This document shows positions 9,720-17,539 of a stretch of 59,187 nucleotides of DNA, piece after piece. The stretch is from JBGRQB01 sp041725875 (lineage in GTDB: Bacteria > Bacteroidota > Ignavibacteria > Ignavibacteriales > Melioribacteraceae). The position numbers and the translations under genes are program-made. The stretch spans positions 1 through 59,187 of the forward strand of contig JBGRQB010000009.1 in the NCBI GenBank assembly GCA_041725875.1, read 5' to 3'. How positions within the stretch are numbered: the stretch's first letter is position 1; each line of letters begins with the position of its first letter. The notes below the pieces were generated by a model that saw nothing but the letters and a program-made list of their open reading frames with translations, was not told the origin of the DNA and searched no databases.

Positions 9720-10039
9720 TTTTCTACCATAGATTTAGTTACTAAAATTTTTGATGTTTTATTATCATTGTTTTTCCAGCTTCTCATTTTATTTGCCGGA
9801 CAAAAAACAACATCGTTTTCCTTACATTGAGTCTCATTTTCATCAGTTAAAAAAGAAGGTGTTCCTTCAATAACAAAGAAGTAAACATCTATTGGTAAAG
9901 CGTGTAAAGGAATTTCTGCTCCTTTTTCAAGTGAGAGATGCACTATCTCCAGTTTGTTGTCAGTCATAACAAGATTCCCGACAGAACCTTCATTATTAAG
10001 CACCTCTTTCCATTCATCCGGTTGTATATGTTTCATCAA
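9716..10039 (-). CDS. Cupin-domain protein
   Basis: A 107-residue single-domain cupin. The small beta barrel is recognisable from GAEIPLHALPIDVYFFVIEG and ENDVVFCPANKMRSWKN. The usual metal-binding set G(X)5HXH(X)3-4E(X)6G appears reduced: one His (LHAL) is present but the HXH pair and Glu are not complete, so metal-dependent catalysis is doubtful and a binding role is possible. It is the first gene of a two-gene unit with the Dabb protein. It is divergent from the arsenic operon, with about 90 bases between them that must hold both promoters. Confidence 0.75.
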   Translation of the reverse strand: MMKHIQPDEWKEVLNNEGSVGNLVMTDNKLEIVHLSLEKGAEIPLHALPIDVYFFVIEGTPSFLTDENETQCKENDVVFCPANKMRSWKNNDNKTSKILVTKSMVEK

Positions 10040-10126
10040 TCCTCCAAAAATTTCCTCAAAGATAATAAAATTTGCGTATTCGGAAAAACATTTTTATATT
10101 TCGTCAAATAACGAAATGAAAGTGGT

Positions 10127-10483
10127 ATGAAAAAAGAGATTAAGATATTTAAAGCACTTGGTGATTCAAACAGATTCAGAATAATAAAAATGCTTGAACA
10201 AAGATCACTTTGCGTTTGCGAAATAACAGAAGCGCTTGAACTTGCTCCTTCAACAGTATCTAAACATTTATCAATATTAAAGGAAGCTGAACTTATTGAT
10301 GATCTGAAAAAAGGGAAGTGGGTTTATTACAAACTTTGCAAAGAGGTTAAGTTTGCTGCAGATATTTTGAAACTGGTGAAAACAAAAATTCCGAATGATG
10401 AAATTATTGAAAAGGATATTGAGTTTATCAATTCGGAAGAAATTAAAAAGTTTTGTGAAATAAAAATAAAAGAGAAAAAATGA
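10127..10483 (+). CDS. arsR: ArsR-family metalloregulator
   Basis: A 118-residue winged-helix repressor expected to bind the operator of this operon and release it when As(III) binds. The helix-turn-helix is LCVCEITEALELAPSTVSKH (residues 28-47). The pair C29-x-C31 in helix alpha3 is the classical ArsR inducer-binding motif; C71 (KLCKEVK) may supply a third thiol. It is first in a tight operon: its stop overlaps the start of arsC by four bases. Sensor chemistry and neighbours agree, so the role is well supported; arsenite as the inducer is inferred from context. Confidence 0.92.
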   Translation: MKKEIKIFKALGDSNRFRIIKMLEQRSLCVCEITEALELAPSTVSKHLSILKEAELIDDLKKGKWVYYKLCKEVKFAADILKLVKTKIPNDEIIEKDIEFINSEEIKKFCEIKIKEKK

Positions 10484-10908
10484 AGATTATAATTTTATGT
10501 ACAGGCAATTCGTGTCGGAGTCAGATTGCACACGGATATCTGCAATCGTTAAGCAGTAAAATTGAAGTATACAGTGCAGGAACTAAACCTGCAGAGCAGG
10601 TTAACCCAAAAGCTGTTGAAGTGATGAAAGAAGCAGGTTACGATATTTCAAATCACACTGCAGATAATGTTGATCAATATCTTAGCACTGAATTTGATTA
10701 TGTAATTACTGTTTGCGGAAATGCGCAGGATGATTGTCCTGTTTTCACAGGTAAAGTAAAAAACAAACTTCACATCGGGTTTGAAGATCCGGCTGAAGCA
10801 ACCGGCAGTGAAGAAGAGGTAATGAACTTTTTCAGAAAAGTAAGAGACGAAATTTTTGTTGATTTCAAAAAGTTTTTTGATGAAAAAATAAGACAGGAAT
10901 TAGACTAA
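10480..10908 (+). CDS. arsC: Arsenate reductase, thioredoxin-coupled (LMW phosphatase fold)
   Basis: Reduces arsenate to arsenite in the cytoplasm. The 142-residue protein carries the CX5R phosphatase loop C7-TGNSC-R13 and the redox pair C79 and C86 (TVCGNAQDDCP), the same seven-residue spacing as in the Staphylococcus pI258-type enzyme, so electrons should come from thioredoxin. The length is normal. It overlaps arsR upstream by four bases and shares its terminal A with the start of the efflux gene, giving strong translational coupling. Product arsenite would leave through the next gene product. Confidence 0.93.
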   Translation: MKIIILCTGNSCRSQIAHGYLQSLSSKIEVYSAGTKPAEQVNPKAVEVMKEAGYDISNHTADNVDQYLSTEFDYVITVCGNAQDDCPVFTGKVKNKLHIGFEDPAEATGSEEEVMNFFRKVRDEIFVDFKKFFDEKIRQELD

Positions 10909-11951
10909 TGAGCGGTTTGACCAAAAGATTGAAATTTCTTGACAGATACCTTACTCTCTGGATTTTTCTCGCAATGCTCACAGGTGTTTTTGCCGGACAT
11001 CTTTTCCCGGGAATAGTTGATTTTTGGAACAGCTTTCAGGTTGGCAGTACAAATATCCCTATTGCGATAGGGTTAATTTTAATGATGTACCCGCCCCTTG
11101 CAAAAGTTAAATACGAAGAACTGGGAGAGATATTAAAAGATAAAAAAACTTTATCTCTTTCCCTTATGCAGAATTGGGTTATTGGTCCGGCACTAATGTT
11201 TGCACTTGCAGTCTTGTTTTTAAGAGATTATCCAAACTATATGGCGGGGTTAATTCTTATCGGACTTGCAAGATGTATTGCAATGGTTATTGTGTGGAAC
11301 GACCTTGCAAAAGGAGATCGTGAATATTGTGCCAGTCTGGTTGCCTTTAACTCTGTTTTTCAGGTATTGTTCTTTTCTCTTTATGCGTACATATTTTTAA
11401 CATTTTTACCCGGAATATTTGGCCTGCAAACCTTTGCTGTTGATATAACTATCTGGGAAATTGCTGAAAGTGTTCTGATCTATCTGGGGATTCCGTTTTT
11501 TGGCGGTATGATCAGCAGAAAAGTTTTAATTAAATCAAAAGGGGAAACCTGGTTTAATACAAAGTTTATTCCTAAGGTGAATCCGCTTACCCTTATTGCT
11601 CTTCTCTTTACCATTTTTGTAATGTTTTCGCTAAAAGGAGATTACATTGTAAAACTTCCTATGGATGTGGTTACAATTGCAATTCCGCTGGTTATCTACT
11701 TTGTGATAATGTTTTTAGTCTCTTTCTATATGGGTAAAAAAATAAATGCCGGGTATGAAAAAACAACCTCTCTTGCTTTTACGGCAGCCAGCAACAACTT
11801 TGAGCTAGCAATTGCAGTTGCAATAGCTGTCTTTGGTATAAACTCCGGAGAAGCATTTGCAGCGGTTATTGGTCCGCTGGTAGAAGTGCCTGTCTTAATT
11901 GCCCTTGTAAATGTGGCATTAAAATTCAAAGAAAAGATGAACACAGCTTAA
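10908..11951 (+). CDS. acr3: Arsenite efflux transporter, ACR3 family
   Basis: A 347-residue inner-membrane carrier with ten predicted helices that exports As(OH)3. Family signatures are clear: NIPIAIGLILMMYPPLAKVK, the helix-4 cysteine in GLARCIAMVIVWNDLAKG (C123), AASNNFELAIAVAIAVFG and the conserved Glu in GPLVEVPVLI. It ends the arsR-arsC-acr3 operon; its start codon overlaps the arsC stop. Use of Acr3 rather than ArsB with a thioredoxin-type ArsC is a common pairing. Function is well supported by sequence and context. Confidence 0.95.
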   Translation: MSGLTKRLKFLDRYLTLWIFLAMLTGVFAGHLFPGIVDFWNSFQVGSTNIPIAIGLILMMYPPLAKVKYEELGEILKDKKTLSLSLMQNWVIGPALMFALAVLFLRDYPNYMAGLILIGLARCIAMVIVWNDLAKGDREYCASLVAFNSVFQVLFFSLYAYIFLTFLPGIFGLQTFAVDITIWEIAESVLIYLGIPFFGGMISRKVLIKSKGETWFNTKFIPKVNPLTLIALLFTIFVMFSLKGDYIVKLPMDVVTIAIPLVIYFVIMFLVSFYMGKKINAGYEKTTSLAFTAASNNFELAIAVAIAVFGINSGEAFAAVIGPLVEVPVLIALVNVALKFKEKMNTA

Positions 11952-11971
11952 AATTGATTACACTAAACAAA

Positions 11972-12008
11972 ACTGATCTTGGAGATTTATTGAATTTTCA
12001 AGATCAGT
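11972..12008 (+). terminator. Candidate terminator after the arsenic operon
   Basis: A ten-base-pair inverted repeat (ACTGATCTTG / CAAGATCAGT) with a 17-base loop begins 20 bases after the acr3 stop. There is no strong U tract, so termination efficiency is uncertain; position argues for it. Confidence 0.5.
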
Positions 12009-12096
12009 AGTTGTATTAAATTGTAAGAATACATAAAAAACAATTCCCTTTATTTCTCAAAGATTCAAAATGATTTTTACCTGAAATTTATTATCT

Positions 12097-12165
12097 TGAA
12101 ATAAATATATTTCATTTGGGAAAAAAGAAGATGAAATAAAATTCAGTATGACAAAATTACTGAAT
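12097..12165 (+). promoter_or_regulatory. Two inverted repeats in the leader of the T9SS-secreted protein gene
   Basis: The first repeat is TGAAATA-AATA-TATTTCA (12097-12114). The second is ATTCAGTA / TACTGAAT around a nine-base loop (12141-12165), ending 10 bases before a strong AAAGGAGGGAG ribosome-binding site. They could be an operator and a 5' leader hairpin. Function is inference. Confidence 0.35.
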
Positions 12166-12186
12166 CAAAAATAAAAGGAGGGAGTA

Positions 12187-13779
12187 ATGAAGAAAAGTTT
12201 AAAGTTATTAACTTTATTAATTCTTGGGTTATCCGGAAATCTTTTTTGTCAGGTATTCAAGACTATAAGAGTTGACAAACTGGCAATGCAGCCTAATGAG
12301 GTTGCAATAGCAATTAATCCGTCAAACACACAAGTTATTGCAGCGGCATCAAACTTAAATTATTTTTATTATTCAGAAGACGGGGGAGTAACCTGGAATG
12401 AAAAATCTATGACTTCAAAATATGGAGTTTACGGTGATCCTGTTGTTCTTTATGATGACGATAATAATCTTTACTTTTCACATTTGCGAGGAGTGGGCTG
12501 GAGTGATCCTCATTTTGCTGACAGAATAGTTATTCAGCGTTCAAAAGATTTTGGGAAAAACTGGACTCACGAAGCTTTTACAACTCCGAGTGGACCAAAA
12601 TTTCAAGATAAAGAATGGCTGGGAGTTGATTTAAGCACTGACTCGCCATACAAAAATAATTTATACATTGCCTGGACTGAGTTTGATGAATACGGTGTAA
12701 ATTTTAACGATAAAAAATCTCGTATTTTATTTGCGCGATCCGAAGACAGAGGAGATACCTGGAGCGGGTTTCAGAACATCTCTGATCTTGAAGGAAATTG
12801 CGAAGATGATGATCTTACAACTGAAGGTGCCGTACCAACAACCGGACCAGATGGTGAAGTTTATGTAAGCTGGGGGTATAACTCAAAAATATATTTTGAT
12901 AAATCGCTTGACGGTGGTAAGACTTTTGGAGCTGATGTAGTAGTTTCTGATCAACCCGGAGGTTGGGCGCAAAACATTCCCGGAATTAACCGCTGCAACG
13001 GAATGCCTGTTACAAAATGTGATGTGAGTAACTCATCTTATCGCGGACGTATTTATGTAAACTGGACAGACGAACGTAACGGAACTGACAATTTAGATGT
13101 TTTTCTTGCTTACTCAGATGATAAAGGAGAGAGCTGGTCAAATCCAGTAAAAGTTAACAATGATGATTCGGGCAGGCATCAGTTTTTTACCTGGATGGCT
13201 GTTGACAGAACAGATGGAAATATTTATATAGTTTTTTATGACAGGAGAGATACACAAGGAAATGCAACAGATGTTTATCTTGCCTGTTCAAACGATGGCG
13301 GAAAAACTTTTGGGAATATTAAAATAAGTCAAAGTCCTTTTCTTCCTTCTTCAAATGTTTTCTTTGGCGATTACTCTAACATTGATGCACATAATGGAAA
13401 GATCCATCCTATCTGGTCTCGTTTAGATAATGGTACAATGAGTGTCTGGACTACCGCTCTTACCAAAAAAGCAATTTGGAATATCATAGATGTGAATGAG
13501 AAAAAAGAAGAAGTTAAAACTTATCAACTAAAACAAAATTACCCTAATCCCTTTAATCCCGAAACAATTATTGAATACGATTTGCCGCAGAGGAGCTTTG
13601 TTACCATAAAAGTTTTTGATTCAACAGGCAGAGAAGTGACAACGCTTGTAAAAGAGACAAAAGAAGCAGGAAGACATAATGTGAGTTTTAATGGCGAAAG
13701 TTTGTCCAGCGGTGTTTATATTTATAAAATGTTTGCCGATAATTTTCAGGCAGTTGGAAAAATGGTGCTTATCAAGTAA
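12187..13779 (+). CDS. Secreted BNR-repeat (sialidase-fold) protein with T9SS sorting domain
   Basis: A 530-residue exported protein. Residues 1-21 form a signal peptide ending FCQ. Residues about 25-430 hold BNR/Asp-box repeats (YSEDGGVTWNEKS, RSEDRGDTWSG, KSLDGGKTFG, YSDDKGESWS, CSNDGGKTFG), indicating a beta-propeller like those of sialidases. Residues about 444-530 are a type IX secretion C-terminal domain opening with QNYPNPFNPETIIEYDLP and ending in GKMVLIK. It should pass the outer membrane and be attached or released there. No sialidase arginine triad or acid/base could be confirmed, so enzymatic activity is not claimed. An excellent Shine-Dalgarno (AGGAGGGAG) precedes the ATG. It is a single-gene unit. 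Confidence 0.85.
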   Translation: MKKSLKLLTLLILGLSGNLFCQVFKTIRVDKLAMQPNEVAIAINPSNTQVIAAASNLNYFYYSEDGGVTWNEKSMTSKYGVYGDPVVLYDDDNNLYFSHLRGVGWSDPHFADRIVIQRSKDFGKNWTHEAFTTPSGPKFQDKEWLGVDLSTDSPYKNNLYIAWTEFDEYGVNFNDKKSRILFARSEDRGDTWSGFQNISDLEGNCEDDDLTTEGAVPTTGPDGEVYVSWGYNSKIYFDKSLDGGKTFGADVVVSDQPGGWAQNIPGINRCNGMPVTKCDVSNSSYRGRIYVNWTDERNGTDNLDVFLAYSDDKGESWSNPVKVNNDDSGRHQFFTWMAVDRTDGNIYIVFYDRRDTQGNATDVYLACSNDGGKTFGNIKISQSPFLPSSNVFFGDYSNIDAHNGKIHPIWSRLDNGTMSVWTTALTKKAIWNIIDVNEKKEEVKTYQLKQNYPNPFNPETIIEYDLPQRSFVTIKVFDSTGREVTTLVKETKEAGRHNVSFNGESLSSGVYIYKMFADNFQAVGKMVLIK

Positions 13780-13795
13780 CGATATTTTATTGGAT

Positions 13796-13829
13796 AAAAA
13801 AGTGGGGAAGCTCCGGACGGATCTTCCCC
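13796..13829 (-). terminator. Terminator of the peptide/GH57/DUF1611 transcription unit
   Basis: GGGGAAGCTCC / GGATCTTCCCC stem (one mismatch) with a GGAC loop. On the minus strand it is followed by ACTTTTTT, a proper U tract, 50 bases after the stop of the DUF1611 fusion gene. It may also stop the convergent plus-strand gene. Confidence 0.75.
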
Positions 13830-13878
13830 GATTGCGATGTTTATTACCAATGTGTTATTTGAGGAGCATCATATTTAA

Positions 13879-15738
13879 TTAGATTGTTATAGCAAGGCTT
13901 TCTTTTTCTTCTACTATATTTTTCACAAGTACTGCTAAATCTTTAATCTCTTCAGGTGTTGAAAATACATCAAGATTTGTAGCAGATTTTATTTTAGCTT
14001 TTGCATTTTGAATTTCATCTTTATTTACATCAATGAAATAAGTTTCTGTCCAGCGTTCTCCATGAATTTTCCTTCCGGTCATTATTGCAAAAGCTATAAC
14101 TTTTGTGTTCTTGTTATATTTCAGATTAAGTTCATCGATATAACTTAACGCGTTATTAATAATCTCTATCGGAGTATCCACATTTACAGTAAGTATTACC
14201 CACTCAGGAATGAAAATATCATAAATTCTTGTGCTGACATTTTTCGAATAATTACCTGTCCCGTCAGTATCTTTTACAATTGAATTTTGTCCGCCTGTAA
14301 TTAAAACATCAGAAACATTTTCAAGATCAGACATCATTTTTCGGTGAGCTGCTAATCTTTTCTTTTCATCTGCTTCATCCATTCTGGAGAAACTCACATC
14401 AGCTCCTGCAAGTATACCTGTTGGCTCAGTAGCAAAATGAGTTACGTTTAAGTGTTTCTTTAACTCTTCTCTTAAAGCAATCTGAGTTGTGAATTTTCCC
14501 TGAACCGTATCAGTACCAAAGATTCCCAATACTTTTTGTGGCTTGTAATTCAGATAGGTTTCCGTATCAATATCTTTTATTTCACTTTGCGGAACCCCTA
14601 CATAATAAACATTATCTAAATTCTGATCTTTAAGAATATCCTGAAGATGTTCATATTTCATAATGTCATCGTACAAAGAAATTATAGGAATGTTTCTCTC
14701 AAGAGCTTTTTTAACAAGTGCTCTGACTATCTCCAATTCAGATTCGAAATTTATTGAGCAGGTAAACAGAAGAAGATTAAAATCTGTCTCAAGCATTTTA
14801 TCAAGTTCACTTGTAACAGGAATTCCTGTTTTAGGTAAGTTGATATATTCACCGGAATCATTTACCGTAATGCGATCGTCAAAAATTACCGAAGGATTTA
14901 GAGATGATAAATCTTTATATCGAATTAAACTGTAACATTCTTTGTTGTATTTAAAGACTGCAGTTTTGGGTTCGGGAGGAAGTATTTTTTTTAGATGTTC
15001 AAGTGTGTAAATACATTTACTTCCTTTAGCAGAAATTAAATTATTAGGTACAATATCAGATTTTCCCCAAATCTGAGCCAGCTTGTCATTTAACTTTTTA
15101 CTTTCATAAGTGTAAGCTATCTCCAGATCTGTTACAATCATAAATGGTATGCCTCTCTCCGGCATCTTAAAGAGAAGTTTTTCCCCTGATGAAGCTTCTG
15201 ACAGCTGATAATAATGATCAGGGTAGAGGATGAAGTTTTGATAATAAATTATGTAGTCGCCAAACTGTATCTTTTCCGTTCCGATTGTATTAAACCTTTT
15301 ATTTTCAGTTCCGGCATTTTTATCAAAACCAATTTTATGAATTGTTAATTGAACTTCATTTTCTGTTTCAGATTTAGCTTTATCTGATTTTTCTATTAAT
15401 GCAAAATATCCCCAGTAAGGATCAACAGGATAAGCAGTTATTATTTTATCTTTACGAAGCGGAATGTTTTCCATTAATTCGTAAAAGTAACTGAGAAAAG
15501 TCTCTTCTGCATATTTACGCTGTTCGCCGTTTCTATGCATAAAAGGGTAATCGCTGGCAGCCATTTTTTCAAAAAGATGTAAATGCTTTTGATCCTTTTC
15601 AAAATCTAAATTTGCTTCTGCAAATTTGAGCAGAGCATACATCCAGTTGTTATCTTTGTTTACCCAAACCTTACTGTAGAAGCCTTCTCCCCAGGTTGAG
15701 TAATAAAGTTTCGGAAGTTTAAATTTACTAGTTCTCAT
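13879..15738 (-). CDS. Three-domain fusion: GH57 C-terminal domain, DUF4912-like, DUF1611-like P-loop domain
   Basis: A 619-residue cytoplasmic protein. Residues about 9-95 match the helical C-terminal domain of GH57/DUF1957 branching enzymes (YYSTWGEGFYSKVWVN, then AASDYPFMHRNGEQRKYAEE). Residues about 98-205 resemble DUF4912 (TAYPVDPYWGYFALIEK ... LYPDHYYQLSEASSGEKLLF). Residues about 270-610 resemble DUF1611: a Rossmann-like N-part, a dethiobiotin-synthetase-like P-loop GIFGTDTVQGKFTT (405-418) and LITGGQNSIV (479-488). DUF1611 members include D-glutamate N-acetyltransferase DgcN; the activity here is unknown. It overlaps the GH57 catalytic gene by 11 bases and has its own AGGAGGT ribosome site 8 bases before the ATG, so it is made separately by coupled translation. 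A TAA two codons upstream in its own frame rules out a longer start. It is the last gene of the operon. Confidence 0.75.
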   Translation of the reverse strand: MRTSKFKLPKLYYSTWGEGFYSKVWVNKDNNWMYALLKFAEANLDFEKDQKHLHLFEKMAASDYPFMHRNGEQRKYAEETFLSYFYELMENIPLRKDKIITAYPVDPYWGYFALIEKSDKAKSETENEVQLTIHKIGFDKNAGTENKRFNTIGTEKIQFGDYIIYYQNFILYPDHYYQLSEASSGEKLLFKMPERGIPFMIVTDLEIAYTYESKKLNDKLAQIWGKSDIVPNNLISAKGSKCIYTLEHLKKILPPEPKTAVFKYNKECYSLIRYKDLSSLNPSVIFDDRITVNDSGEYINLPKTGIPVTSELDKMLETDFNLLLFTCSINFESELEIVRALVKKALERNIPIISLYDDIMKYEHLQDILKDQNLDNVYYVGVPQSEIKDIDTETYLNYKPQKVLGIFGTDTVQGKFTTQIALREELKKHLNVTHFATEPTGILAGADVSFSRMDEADEKKRLAAHRKMMSDLENVSDVLITGGQNSIVKDTDGTGNYSKNVSTRIYDIFIPEWVILTVNVDTPIEIINNALSYIDELNLKYNKNTKVIAFAIMTGRKIHGERWTETYFIDVNKDEIQNAKAKIKSATNLDVFSTPEEIKDLAVLVKNIVEEKESLAITI

Positions 15739-16915
15739 ATTTTAACACCTCCTCAAGCCACCAGTTTCCTTCGAACCACCAGTGACCGAAAAATTCAGAA
15801 TCAAAAGCGAGAGTGAAATTTTCCTGATCGTTTATAAGGTTCCGATTCTCATCCAGAAGTTCAAAAAATCTTTCAGCATCTTTTTTAATTCTCGTTTTTG
15901 CTTTTTTAACATCATAAACTTTTTTATCGCCAAGTCGTGTTTCAGCACCTGTAATTGAATGATATTTCAATCCTGTCCAGATACCTTTTTGCGACGATTT
16001 ATTTAATTTCTTTTCCAGTCCGAGTTTTGCTAAATATTCCTGTGTAACATCAAGACCCATATCTCTGTAGAACTCTCTGTATGAAGGATCTGAAGGAATA
16101 GTGTTTGTAGGAGCTTTCCATAAAAATTTGCAAATTCTGAAATCGTGAACATAAACTCCAAGATCTTTATAGTTATAGAACCCGCTTTTTTCTTGTCCGG
16201 TAAACAGTCCGATACTGTTAATATTCAACGCCGTTGATTTAATTCCGTTTTTAAGCAGTATATCTTCTATGCCTGGTTTGTAGGCGCATTCAGGAAGCCA
16301 GAAACCGTCAGGTTTTCTGTTGAACATATCTTCAAAATCTGATATGCCTCTTTTTATAAAATGTTCAATAGTGTTGTCGTTATAAATTGGTAAAAAATTG
16401 TGGTTAGGAGTTGAAGTCCATAACTGAATATTTTTTATGTTTTTTATAAACTCAACAACATTAGTTGTTTCAAAAAAGTCGAGACTTGTCTTTATTCTCT
16501 CGTAATAAAATATTGCTGAGTTGTGAACGCTTAGTAATTCTTCATCTGATAAATCAACGGGATGTTTTTGATATTTGTTGTACTCATCCAAAGAGCTTGT
16601 GCGCTCTATTTCAGATAAGGCAACGTCCCGGAGAATTTGTAAATGTTTTATGTATTTATCTTTTCCTTCTGTAATTTGTTTTAAGGTGCAGGGAGTGAAT
16701 GATAAGATAATATCATTTTTATGTTCTTTTTCTCCCAGTTCAGATAAAATATTAAGAAGGGGAATATATGTCTCTGTAATTGCTTCAAAAATCCAGTTTT
16801 CCTGTTCGTGGAAATTTGAATCACTCTGTAACACATAAGGAATATGCGTGTTAAAGATGATAGATAATTTTGTATCTGGTTTACTTATTGTACCGGTACT
16901 TAATTTTGTTTCCAA
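15728..16915 (-). CDS. GH57 (DUF1957-type) catalytic domain protein lacking its C-terminal domain
   Basis: A 395-residue cytoplasmic protein with the catalytic barrel of GH57 alpha-glucan branching enzymes. Family marks: FNTHIPYV near the start (21-28), nucleophile Glu209 in GFWLPECAY, GLKYHSITGAETRLGDKKVY (315-334), and acid/base Asp372 in AFDSEFFGHWWFEG. Family enzymes run to about 520-560 residues; this one stops 20 residues after the last catalytic motif, and the missing helical domain opens the next gene. Two proteins may therefore assemble one enzyme. The start is TTG with CGGAG six bases upstream. It follows three small peptide genes and a strong hairpin. It may act on glucan, or may have been recruited to modify or glycosylate the peptides; the latter is inference. 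Confidence 0.8.
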   Translation of the reverse strand: METKLSTGTISKPDTKLSIIFNTHIPYVLQSDSNFHEQENWIFEAITETYIPLLNILSELGEKEHKNDIILSFTPCTLKQITEGKDKYIKHLQILRDVALSEIERTSSLDEYNKYQKHPVDLSDEELLSVHNSAIFYYERIKTSLDFFETTNVVEFIKNIKNIQLWTSTPNHNFLPIYNDNTIEHFIKRGISDFEDMFNRKPDGFWLPECAYKPGIEDILLKNGIKSTALNINSIGLFTGQEKSGFYNYKDLGVYVHDFRICKFLWKAPTNTIPSDPSYREFYRDMGLDVTQEYLAKLGLEKKLNKSSQKGIWTGLKYHSITGAETRLGDKKVYDVKKAKTRIKKDAERFFELLDENRNLINDQENFTLAFDSEFFGHWWFEGNWWLEEVLKYEN

Positions 16916-16954
16916 ATTAAACTCCGTTTGGTTAAAATAATATGGAATTTTAAG

Positions 16955-16980
16955 ACAGGACAGAAAATTTTCTGTCCTGT
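16955..16980 (-). terminator. Perfect 26-base palindrome between peptide genes and GH57 gene (attenuator candidate)
   Basis: ACAGGACAG-AAAATTTT-CTGTCCTGT folds into a stem of at least nine pairs. It lies 19 bases after the stop of the third peptide gene and 40 bases before the GH57 start. Without a good U tract it may act as a partial terminator or mRNA-processing stop that keeps peptide transcripts more abundant than enzyme transcripts. Confidence 0.6.
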
Positions 16981-16999
16981 TATTTTAGTATTAATCTAA

Positions 17000-17176
17000 C
17001 TAGGCCGGATCTTCATATACCACATCATCTTCATTGTGCCAGCCGTCGGAACTCCAGTAAGAAAAAGGCATTCCGTTGCTTGATACAAGACAGGTAGTAA
17101 CTGAAAAGCCGTCAATTTTTGTTAGTCTCGAAATATTGTTAAATATTTCTGAGATCGATTTTGAAGTATGGACCAT
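17000..17176 (-). CDS. Small paralogous peptide 1 (58 aa), RiPP-precursor-like
   Basis: Translation gives 58 residues beginning MVHTSKSISEIFNNISRLTK. The N-terminal half aligns with the two other peptides: a short Ser-rich start, a helix (IxEIF..IS.L.K), then the conserved IDGF, one Cys, and SxGM. The C-terminal half differs and is rich in Trp, Tyr and acids (Trp41 and Trp46, ending VVYEDPA). A GGAG ribosome site lies about 6 bases before the ATG. No signal peptide or membrane segment. It is the most diverged copy and is the closest to the GH57 gene. A leader/core precursor role is inferred from paralogy, size and neighbours, not from a known family. Confidence 0.7.
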   Translation of the reverse strand: MVHTSKSISEIFNNISRLTKIDGFSVTTCLVSSNGMPFSYWSSDGWHNEDDVVYEDPA

Positions 17177-17251
17177 AGTTTCTCCAACAATTATTAGTTA
17201 GAATGATTTTTCAAAACATAGAGAGTATACATATAATCTCTACTCTGAAAA

Positions 17252-17434
17252 CTACCAGTATTTGTAATCTTCTAATGATACGTTACCTTGATCTTCGAGG
17301 AAAAAGGCAGTATCATCTGGAGAAGTACATCCACCACTTGCTGTGAAACAAAAATTATAAGTGAAACCGTCAACTTTTGATAAGTCAGAAACTTCTTCAA
17401 AAATTTCTGTAATTGCTTTTGATGAATAAATCAT
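17252..17434 (-). CDS. Small paralogous peptide 2 (60 aa), RiPP-precursor-like
   Basis: Sixty residues beginning MIYSSKAITEIFEEVSDLSK. Residues 1-29 are nearly identical to peptide 3 (helix, then KVDGFTYNFC). After that it diverges: FTASGGCTSPDDTAFFLEDQ with a second Cys (Cys36), then an aromatic end, DYKYW. A strong AAGGAG lies 7 bases before the ATG. It sits 105 bases after peptide 3 and 75 bases before peptide 1 on one strand. The conserved front and variable acidic back are what a leader and core would look like. An alternative is a small adaptor protein: the IDGF..SxG pattern recalls the start of a roadblock/LC7 domain. Confidence 0.72.
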   Translation of the reverse strand: MIYSSKAITEIFEEVSDLSKVDGFTYNFCFTASGGCTSPDDTAFFLEDQGNVSLEDYKYW

Positions 17435-17500
17435 AAGATTCTCCTTAATTAATAATTAGTAAATACAATTGTGTTGTTTTACGTCAAATCAAAATTAGTA

Positions 17501-17530
17501 TTGATATAGCAGAGGTTTCTGCTTTATCAG
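17501..17530 (-). terminator. Hairpin after peptide 3 (partial terminator candidate)
   Basis: GATATAGCAGA / TCTGCTTTATC pair around a GGTT loop (12 pairs, one mismatch), starting 10 bases after the peptide 3 stop. The bases after it on the minus strand (CAATACTAATTTTG) give only a weak U tract, so it more likely attenuates than ends transcription. Confidence 0.5.
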
Positions 17531-17539
17531 TAAGAAAAA

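Noticed and set aside
15720..15745. Possible sequencing frameshift joining the GH57 and DUF1611 genes into one 1,000-residue protein
   Set aside because: The downstream gene has its own ATG, a perfect AGGAGGT at the right spacing and an in-frame stop two codons before the ATG; a separate coupled start explains the data better. I keep it as a check, not as the main reading.
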